Assembly: GCA_046263755.1 (NCBI GenBank)
Contig: JBJYZC010000006.1
Span: 62,001-126,000, forward strand
Origin: Lachnocurva sp029100405
Lineage (GTDB): Bacteria; Bacillota; Clostridia; Lachnospirales; Lachnospiraceae
DNA: 64,000 nucleotides
Reading direction: 5' to 3'
Shown: positions 58,632-64,000 of the stretch, one piece after another
Layout: every line of letters begins with the position of its first letter
Numbering within the stretch: position 1 is the first letter of the stretch
Position numbers and translations under genes: made by a program
The notes under the pieces: model-generated
What the model was told of the DNA's origin: nothing
Database searches by the model: none
What the model saw: only the letters and a program-made list of their open reading frames with translations

Positions 58632-58994
58632 ATGACGAATAGAGAACGTATTGAAGCGATGGATGTCAGACAGTTGGCAGAGTTCCTTTATGACCTGATG
58701 AAAAACGGTGCAAGCATTTGCCCCGAACCGGGTTGTGATGGATATTCCTGCGTAGACTGCATGGTAGACTGGCTGAAAGCCGGGAACAATCCCAAGAAGG
58801 GAGACGTAAGAAAGCTGATCGGAAGTGACCGTCCGGACAGTTACTATCTGGTGGTACAGGCTCTGGACAAGAAGTCCAAGGTCATGTATGTCGATGGTTC
58901 CTTTGCTTGGGTATCGAACGAGGTCTTTCTGGTCGATGAACCGACCGACATGAAGGCAAGTGAGTTTTTGCAGATGGTTGTCGAGAATATGTGA
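58632..58994 (+). CDS. Hypothetical protein, 120 residues, paralogue of the next gene
   Basis: A Cys cluster (CPEPGCDGYSCVDCMVDWLK) near residues 34-53 could bind zinc. The C-terminal half (DSYYLVVQALDKKSKVMYVD, then VFLVDEPTDMKASEFLQMV) aligns well with the following 77-residue protein, so a shared small beta-barrel-like domain is likely. The start has AGAGGTAAACG upstream. Function unknown. Confidence 0.6.
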   Translation: MTNRERIEAMDVRQLAEFLYDLMKNGASICPEPGCDGYSCVDCMVDWLKAGNNPKKGDVRKLIGSDRPDSYYLVVQALDKKSKVMYVDGSFAWVSNEVFLVDEPTDMKASEFLQMVVENM

Positions 58995-59019
58995 GTTGAA
59001 AGAAAAAGGGGTGGACATT

Positions 59020-59253
59020 ATGGTAGACGTGAAGCAGGGAACACAGAAACCGGCACTTGGAACGGTGCGGAAAATCAGGGGATGTAAAGGTTCGGAAGGC
59101 TATTACATGATTTCTGATGTTTATGATACGGGTTCCAAGGTACGCTATTCGGATGGTCTAGTCGGTTGGGAAGACAATGACACGATCCTGTCAGACGAGC
59201 CTTCCGACATGACCATGCTTGACTTTGTAAGACTGGAAATGGAAACCGTATAG
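59020..59253 (+). CDS. Hypothetical protein, 77 residues, paralogue of the previous gene
   Basis: The ATG at 59020 has AAAGGGGTGG upstream; an earlier ATG inside the previous gene does not. The sequence SEGYYMISDVYDTGSKVRYS, then TILSDEPSDMTMLDFVRLEM, matches the C-terminal domain of the preceding protein without its Cys cluster. Probably a duplicate that lost the N-terminal part. Function unknown. Confidence 0.6.
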   Translation: MVDVKQGTQKPALGTVRKIRGCKGSEGYYMISDVYDTGSKVRYSDGLVGWEDNDTILSDEPSDMTMLDFVRLEMETV

Positions 59254-59297
59254 GCAGACATAGACGAGCCTGCCGGTATAAGAGAAAGGAAACAGAA

Positions 59298-59939
59298 TTG
59301 AACCTTTCCGAATACAATCAGGTCAAAGATCTGACCTATCTGGATTATTGCAATTATCTGCAAAAAAAGTATGGTGTCGGTCTTTCGGACTACTTCACAC
59401 CTTCTTTTTCTAAAAATCCGAAAGTTTCTCGAACGAGGGATGGACTGTTTGCTCATCACAAGATGGAAGATACCATGGTGCTTTTGTCTACACCCGAGAT
59501 TGCAAAGCTTTGTCCGTTTGCATGGCAGACCAAAGAGAATATCGTCTACTGTGACTATTTGGAGCATTTACTTCTGCACGTTCTGATCTGCAAGTACCCA
59601 TCGCCGCATAAGGTCAAGAATGCCGATGTCGGAATCGGTGGTGTGATTGCCTTTCTTGTACCGGAACTGAATGATCTGTATTCCGGATGGAATACAACAC
59701 AGGCATGGCGAAAAACCTGTCATGATAAGGTACGAAACGAAAAGGATGTCTATCTTTCCATTCTAAAGACTTTCATTGACTGGGAAACAGAAAATGATTC
59801 CTCTTTCGATGTTACCATTCTGTGCCGAAGTGGAAATGCACCGCATGGACTTTGGCAGGAGAAAAAGAATAAGGCAATCTATAGTGAAATCAAAGCACTC
59901 GCTCCAAAGAAACGGAAGAAAAGGGAGAAAACGCTATGA
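59298..59939 (+). CDS. Hypothetical protein, 213 residues
   Basis: It starts with TTG at 59298 behind AGAAAGGAA; no ATG lies near. Segments KYGVGLSDYFTPSFSKNPKV and LLLHVLICKYPSPHKVKNAD and a basic C-terminus (LAPKKRKKREKTL) are visible. No membrane helix. It resembles no family I can name. The end overlaps the next start by four bases. Confidence 0.6.
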   Translation: MNLSEYNQVKDLTYLDYCNYLQKKYGVGLSDYFTPSFSKNPKVSRTRDGLFAHHKMEDTMVLLSTPEIAKLCPFAWQTKENIVYCDYLEHLLLHVLICKYPSPHKVKNADVGIGGVIAFLVPELNDLYSGWNTTQAWRKTCHDKVRNEKDVYLSILKTFIDWETENDSSFDVTILCRSGNAPHGLWQEKKNKAIYSEIKALAPKKRKKREKTL

Positions 59940-60205
59940 GAATTTCTTACCACGGGCAGACCAAAGACTGTAACTTCAGAGTTGCCGAAATTGACTTTAG
60001 TAAAGAAGAAGAAAGCATGGTCAGAGAAATTTCTGACATTGCCGATCGGGAAACGGGTTGGAAGAAATGGTCGTTCTTTGATGACTGTGCTTATGTTTCC
60101 GTAGACGATAAGAAAGATTACGATGATTTCCGAGACTTCTATTTGGAAACCAAGAAAGCACTAAAGAATCGTGCCGATCGGGACGCACACGACCTGACGA
60201 GATAG
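59936..60205 (+). CDS. Hypothetical protein, 89 residues
   Basis: ATGA overlap with the preceding gene. A compact acidic sequence (RVAEIDFSKEEESMVREISD; WSFFDDCAYVSVDDKKDYDD) with alternating strands and helices, no membrane segment. It lies in a coupled run of small genes between dnaE and recJ. Function unknown. Confidence 0.55.
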   Translation: MRISYHGQTKDCNFRVAEIDFSKEEESMVREISDIADRETGWKKWSFFDDCAYVSVDDKKDYDDFRDFYLETKKALKNRADRDAHDLTR

Positions 60206-60217
60206 AAAGTGAATGTC

Positions 60218-60445
60218 ATGAAATATATTATCTGGGGAGAATTTGTCTGGGGTGGAAATCATCACGTCTTCACGGAAGAATATGAGGACAGAGGAGAAGC
60301 GGTACAGGAAGCCGACATTATCTGGGACGGTCTGGCTGATGACGAAAAGGAACAAATCGTTTCCCTGTTCGTGTTGGAGTCGGAAAATCCCGACATTAAC
60401 GCCATTAACCACTTTGACGGCGATGAAGTCAAACGGTACAAATAA
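60218..60445 (+). CDS. Hypothetical protein, 75 residues
   Basis: The ATG at 60218 fits the AGAAAGTGA at about six bases; a GTG three codons earlier is the alternative. It is acidic (WGEFVWGGNHHVFTEEYEDR; IIWDGLADDEKEQIVSLFVL), with no known motif. An AAAATGTAC/GTACATTTT inverted repeat (60447-60486) follows. Confidence 0.55.
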   Translation: MKYIIWGEFVWGGNHHVFTEEYEDRGEAVQEADIIWDGLADDEKEQIVSLFVLESENPDINAINHFDGDEVKRYK

Positions 60446-60518
60446 GAAAATGTACAAAATGTAAAAACTACAAAAGAGTACATTTTGAAAATGTAAAAAG
60501 ACGGAAGGAAAAATCATT

Positions 60519-60665
60519 ATGACTGCATTTCGAAACCTTTTGTTGGCAGGACTGTTTGCCTGCGTTTTTGCTACGTTATTTTTGGACAATGAGTCCTACA
60601 ACTTTGCTCATGACCGGGTGACCGACATCCTGTCGGGAAAAGACCATGCAGGAGACCTTGTATGA
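60519..60665 (+). CDS. Small membrane protein, 48 residues
   Basis: GGAAGGAAAAATCATT precedes the ATG at 60519. The frame encodes a basic start and one hydrophobic helix (FRNLLLAGLFACVFATLFLD), then a polar tail. The stop overlaps the next start (ATGA), which supports translation. It could be a tiny exclusion or anchoring protein. Confidence 0.5.
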   Translation: MTAFRNLLLAGLFACVFATLFLDNESYNFAHDRVTDILSGKDHAGDLV

Positions 60666-61531
60666 AACAAGTCACCCTTATGCACAAGGACACGGAAGTT
60701 TGTACCTTTCTTTTGAATGAGTCGGGGGTTTGCAGTCGCATTCTTTCGGTTGACAATCCTTCCCATCTTCCACCCAATTTGACATGGTTGGATTCGGAAG
60801 CGGATGTCAATTTCTGGCTATCGAATCGGCGACTGTCCGACCATCGTGCGGATGTGCAGATGTTACAGGATTCCGGGGTAGTAAGTTCCAAGGACTTCAC
60901 TCCGATCCATTATCTGTCCCTGTACGACTGCTATTGGATTCGGTACAACCCAGACGAACGATTTGAGAATGTGACATTATATCAGCAGCCTGTGATGGAT
61001 GATGTGTTCTCCTTTATGGAGGATCATGACGAATCACAGGATGTTGTGCTGTCCAGAGATACCGGAAACCTGACCCTGCCCTACCATCGGGAGTGCTACT
61101 GCTTGCAGGATGAAGACGATGCCAATATCTTCTACTTCCTCTTTCGAACAGAGATCACGGAGCAGCCGGAATATCTGCTTGGCAAATATCGAGACTTTGT
61201 TCCAACGGTCGATGGGGATTATTTTGTCCTGTACGATAGCGTGTACTTCCGCTTTCGGAACATGACCAGTCCTGCCATGGAATACATTTCGGCAAAGGAC
61301 CTGTTTGATGGATATAACCGAAACCCCTTGTACAAGGGATTGGAACCCGAGACCATTCTGTTTCGGGCGATTGATGACGCAAAGATTCCGGACGCACGGA
61401 AGTTTTTGTCCGGCATGATCGCCATGGACGATAAGTACCATATCAGGCGTGACCTGTCCACGTTCGGTTATTTCCGTGATCCCGACACCCTACAATCCTT
61501 CGGATTTGCACCATTATTTTTGTGGCCCTAG
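60662..61531 (+). CDS. Hypothetical protein, 289 residues
   Basis: Starts in an ATGA overlap. It is mostly beta with many aromatics (EVCTFLLNESGVCSRILSVD; FTPIHYLSLYDCYWIRYNPD; DGDYFVLYDSVYFRFRNMTS) and no membrane helix. It ends in a strong palindrome. In plan it could be a defence or binding protein, but no signature supports a family. Confidence 0.6.
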   Translation: MKQVTLMHKDTEVCTFLLNESGVCSRILSVDNPSHLPPNLTWLDSEADVNFWLSNRRLSDHRADVQMLQDSGVVSSKDFTPIHYLSLYDCYWIRYNPDERFENVTLYQQPVMDDVFSFMEDHDESQDVVLSRDTGNLTLPYHRECYCLQDEDDANIFYFLFRTEITEQPEYLLGKYRDFVPTVDGDYFVLYDSVYFRFRNMTSPAMEYISAKDLFDGYNRNPLYKGLEPETILFRAIDDAKIPDARKFLSGMIAMDDKYHIRRDLSTFGYFRDPDTLQSFGFAPLFLWP

Positions 61532-61576
61532 GCGTGATTCTATCAAATCACGCCTAGGAAAGGGACTTCCCTTTCC
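61527..61576 (+). terminator. Two consecutive hairpins before recJ
   Basis: CCTAGGCGTGATT/AATCACGCCTAGG (61527-61539, 61546-61558) overlaps the preceding stop and is followed at once by GGAAAGGG/CCCTTTCC (61557-61564, 61569-61576). There is no T run, so processing, stabilisation or translational control is as likely as termination. Confidence 0.5.
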
Positions 61577-61595
61577 ATGACAAGGAGAAATCATA

Positions 61596-63254
61596 ATGAC
61601 AATTCATGAAGCAATCAAACAATATACCTTACAGAACCTTGGTCTGACGGCTGAGGAATATGATGCCTTAAAGGACCAGACCTTCGGCATGAACGAGAAG
61701 GTCAAGAAGAAATTCTATGCCATTGTAAAGAATTCTGACCACATCGACATCTTAGGCGACTATGACTGTGATGGTGTGACATCCACCTACATCATGTACA
61801 AGCTGATGACGAGTACTTTCCATAAGGACACGGGATTTTTGATCCCGAACCGGATCACCGATGGCTATGGCATCAAAGAAAGCCTGATTGACCGTCTGTA
61901 TGAACGGCGAAAGGATGCCATCGAAAAAGGGGAAACCTGCACCATTGTGACGGTCGATAACGGCATTGCAGGGGCAGAACCCATTGCCTATGCAAAGAAA
62001 CTGGGATTCCGTGTCATTGTGACCGACCACCATGAACAGGGACGAAACGAAGTTCCAAAAGCAGACCTTTGCATTGATCCAAAAGCCAAGGACTGCAATC
62101 CCTTCGACTATGACGGTTATTGCGGTGCAGGAGTCGCCTATAAAATTGCAGAACAATTCGTGAAAAATCCGAAATTCTTACGACATCTTCGTGCTTTTGC
62201 TGCCTTGGGTACGGTCGCCGATGTCATGGAGCTGACGGGAGACAATTACAAGATCGTGAAAGAGGGACTGACCGAACTCTCCAATAAGATTCTTCCGACC
62301 CCCTTCCGGCTCTTGGCAGAAGCCTACAACCAGATGCCGAATCGGGAATTTGAATGGGAAGACATTACTGAGAAGGACTTTGGATTCCTGTTTGGCCCGA
62401 TCATCAACGCCCAGTCCCGCATGGACGATAGCGGAGCGGCCAAGGCAGAGAGCTACCTTCTGCACCCGACCAAAGAGGTTGCAGAGCAGATGGTACAGGT
62501 CAATGAAGCACGAAAGGACCTGACCAAGACCCTGTATGCCGACATTGAAAAGAACATTCAGGAAACAGGCTTGAAATCCCCCTTATGGGTTTACGTTCCA
62601 AACATCAATGAGGGAATCATCGGTATTCTGGCCGGAAATGTGACCGAACGGTTCGGTGTCCCCTGCATTATCCTGACCGACACGCAGGATGAAAAGGTCT
62701 TGAAGGGTTCAGCACGGTCGATCCCCGGATTTAACATCTTTGACTATCTGTGCGGACTGCCCGAGGACTATTTTGCAGGATTTGGCGGTCATGCCGGTGC
62801 CGCCGGATTGTCGGTCTATCGGGACAAACTGGAAGAAATTCAGAATCTCCCCGACTTGTCCGTTTATGCCGAGCATGACCATCTGGAGCCGGACTTCACC
62901 ATTAACCAAGACGAGATGGAAGAATGTTATCAGGCACTTCGGGAGTTTGCCCCCTTCGGACAGGGCAATCCTGCTCCCCTCTTCGGTGTTCACATGAATC
63001 CCATGGAAAAGAAACCCTATCTGTGCGGAAGTGACAAGAATACTGCCCTCTTCTTTGGCGACCATGGAAAGGTGACGGTGTTCCGATATAAGGAAATGCT
63101 TGGTGACTTAAACCCAGACAAACCATTCCTTGCCGTTGGAGAATTGAATGCAGAACGGTACAAAGGCAATAAGGGAATCAATCTGATCGCCAGCGAACTG
63201 GAAGACGAAAAGGTGTTGGAGAAGGTCAGGGAGTCAAACTTGCATATACGTTGA
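61596..63254 (+). CDS. recJ: RecJ-like single-strand DNA exonuclease (DHH family)
   Basis: 552 residues. DHH motifs: DILGDYDCDGVTSTYIMYKL at about 50-69 (motif I), TIVTVDNGIAGAEPIAYAKK (motif II), VIVTDHHEQGRNEVPKADLC (motif III, DHH), then AFAALGTVADVMELTGDN. The DHHA1 part has GFGGHAGAAGLSVYRDKLEE. Length is in the RecJ range. RecJ digests single strands 5' to 3' in repair and recombination. On a plasmid it would act with the DnaE-type polymerase and topoisomerase III in element replication or repair. GACAAGGAG precedes the start. Confidence 0.92.
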   Translation: MTIHEAIKQYTLQNLGLTAEEYDALKDQTFGMNEKVKKKFYAIVKNSDHIDILGDYDCDGVTSTYIMYKLMTSTFHKDTGFLIPNRITDGYGIKESLIDRLYERRKDAIEKGETCTIVTVDNGIAGAEPIAYAKKLGFRVIVTDHHEQGRNEVPKADLCIDPKAKDCNPFDYDGYCGAGVAYKIAEQFVKNPKFLRHLRAFAALGTVADVMELTGDNYKIVKEGLTELSNKILPTPFRLLAEAYNQMPNREFEWEDITEKDFGFLFGPIINAQSRMDDSGAAKAESYLLHPTKEVAEQMVQVNEARKDLTKTLYADIEKNIQETGLKSPLWVYVPNINEGIIGILAGNVTERFGVPCIILTDTQDEKVLKGSARSIPGFNIFDYLCGLPEDYFAGFGGHAGAAGLSVYRDKLEEIQNLPDLSVYAEHDHLEPDFTINQDEMEECYQALREFAPFGQGNPAPLFGVHMNPMEKKPYLCGSDKNTALFFGDHGKVTVFRYKEMLGDLNPDKPFLAVGELNAERYKGNKGINLIASELEDEKVLEKVRESNLHIR

Positions 63255-63268
63255 TGTGCGTATATAAT
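63240..63268 (+). promoter_or_regulatory. Sigma-A promoter for the HipA-like pair
   Basis: TTGCAT (63240-63245), a 17-base spacer, then TATAAT (63263-63268). It overlaps the recJ stop codon, so the pair has its own start. Confidence 0.75.
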
Positions 63269-63309
63269 AAGAACAGAACAAATTAATCTGTTTTTTAGAA
63301 GGAAACAAC

Positions 63310-63528
63310 ATGCTTTACGCCGAAAAATTGGATGAAGAAACAAAAGAGGATTACGAGACCTATCGAAACGCCTTATCTCGATATCAAAAAGACCCAAGTA
63401 CAGATATGCACTATGAGCTTTTGTGTGCTTATCAGGATCTCTTTAATGATCTAAAAATGCTTCGATCCGTTCATCGTATTTCAGATGCGGAATTTGAAGC
63501 GCTTAGAAGGGAAATTGATAATGCGTGA
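63310..63528 (+). CDS. Small helical protein upstream of the HipA-like gene
   Basis: 72 residues. AAGGAAAC precedes the start. Charged and helical (YAEKLDEETKEDYETYRNAL; LNDLKMLRSVHRISDAEFEA-like segment), ending over the next start by eight bases. The arrangement of a small first gene coupled to a kinase-like gene recalls antitoxin-toxin pairs, although no HTH is visible. Confidence 0.55.
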   Translation: MLYAEKLDEETKEDYETYRNALSRYQKDPSTDMHYELLCAYQDLFNDLKMLRSVHRISDAEFEALRREIDNA

Positions 63529-64000
63529 ATTTCTGAACAATATTAATGCTCACATCATGAAAGAAGAATTCAATATATATAGTGGATCGGAAAAGAAGAA
63601 AACGCTTTTGATGGATGATGGTCAACGATATATGTTAAAATTCCCAGACCCAACACGAGAAAGGAAATTGCGGCTTTCTTATATTAATAATGCTGTTTCA
63701 GAATATCTTGGATGCCATGTTTATCAGACAATTGAAATTCCTGCTCAGAACACATCGCTTGGAATCTATACCACAGAAGCGGGAAAGCAAAAGATTGCAT
63801 GCTTGTGTCGAGATTTTAGAAATGATGGAATTGTTCTACACGAGGCAGAAAAATTAATCCTATCTTCTATTGATTCTGATGTGCAAAACATTGTGACACC
63901 GTCCACGGTAAAAGAACTTCTAAAGAAAACTGTAAATGATTGGCAAACAGCATGGAAAAGGTATTGCGATATGACGATTGTAGATTCCTTAATCGGAAAC
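63521..64000 (+). CDS. HipA/CtkA-like protein kinase, cut by the window edge
   Basis: 160 residues visible, open to the last base. The segment SGSEKKKTLLMDDGQRYMLK then FPDPTRERKLRLSYINNAVS and EYLGCHVYQTIEIPAQNTSL matches the N-lobe of HipA-like kinases of the CtkA group, and the visible end (VDSLIGN) is just before the catalytic loop. It probably phosphorylates a host or element target; in HipA-type modules this leads to growth arrest. Family role known, target here unknown. Confidence 0.7.
   Translation, partial: MREFLNNINAHIMKEEFNIYSGSEKKKTLLMDDGQRYMLKFPDPTRERKLRLSYINNAVSEYLGCHVYQTIEIPAQNTSLGIYTTEAGKQKIACLCRDFRNDGIVLHEAEKLILSSIDSDVQNIVTPSTVKELLKKTVNDWQTAWKRYCDMTIVDSLIGN

Overview
The window reads as part of a large conjugative element (megaplasmid or integrative element) of a Bacillota host. 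Supporting signs are Shine-Dalgarno sites of the AGGAGG type, consensus sigma-A promoters, a surface protein with an LPXTG-like sorting tail, IS21/IS605/IS607/IscB elements and a HipA-like kinase. An Erysipelotrichales or Lachnospiraceae host is my guess only; nothing here fixes the genus.

Layout. (1) 1-5.1 kb, plus strand: a Tad-type pilus operon (tail of an upstream gene, TadB, TadC, a short pilin-like protein, two TadE/G-like pseudopilins, a CpaB/SAF protein). Its likely prepilin peptidase is 44 kb away at 48.7 kb. (2) 5.2-18 kb: small zinc-ribbon proteins, one broken by a two-gene insert; XRE regulators; an element-encoded sigma-70-family factor; an IS605-type TnpB element interrupted by a complete IS607-type element; a guanylate-kinase-like gene; a long noncoding stretch with an orphan omega-RNA-like sequence; a secreted protein; and a membrane-anchored HNH protein. 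(3) 18-26 kb: minus-strand unknowns, a LexA-like operator with a degraded reading frame, a stand-alone AAA/DUF4143-like ATPase, and a 1226-residue coiled-coil surface protein with a CAP domain. (4) 26-51 kb, minus strand: the transfer region, with VirB4, PrgI, VirB6-like, VirB2-like, VirD4, many unknown genes, topoisomerase III, a prepilin peptidase and a Pre/MobV-type relaxase. An IscB element sits between virD4 and virB2. (5) 51-54 kb: an IS21 element, then about 0.9 kb of noncoding, repeat-rich DNA where gene direction switches, a candidate replication or partition locus. (6) 54-64 kb, plus strand: DnaE-type polymerase III alpha, RecJ, a run of small unknown genes and the start of a HipA-like kinase module.

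Two promoter systems stand out. About seventeen sites share a core CATAGAA preceded by TTAACC or TTTACG, and sit 25-150 bases before many backbone genes, including tadC, the pilin, the sigma factor, virB2, dnaE and the relaxase. They look unlike sigma-A promoters and may be read by the element's own sigma factor. Three other minus-strand operons have sigma-A promoters preceded by one conserved block of about 50 bases, which suggests a second regulon. A family of about nine two-hairpin repeats is scattered between genes and once inside a coding sequence.

The most unusual single feature is in iscB: a heptamer A AAA AAC in the correct frame near the 3' end, from which a -1 shift would add 56 residues of coding-looking sequence.
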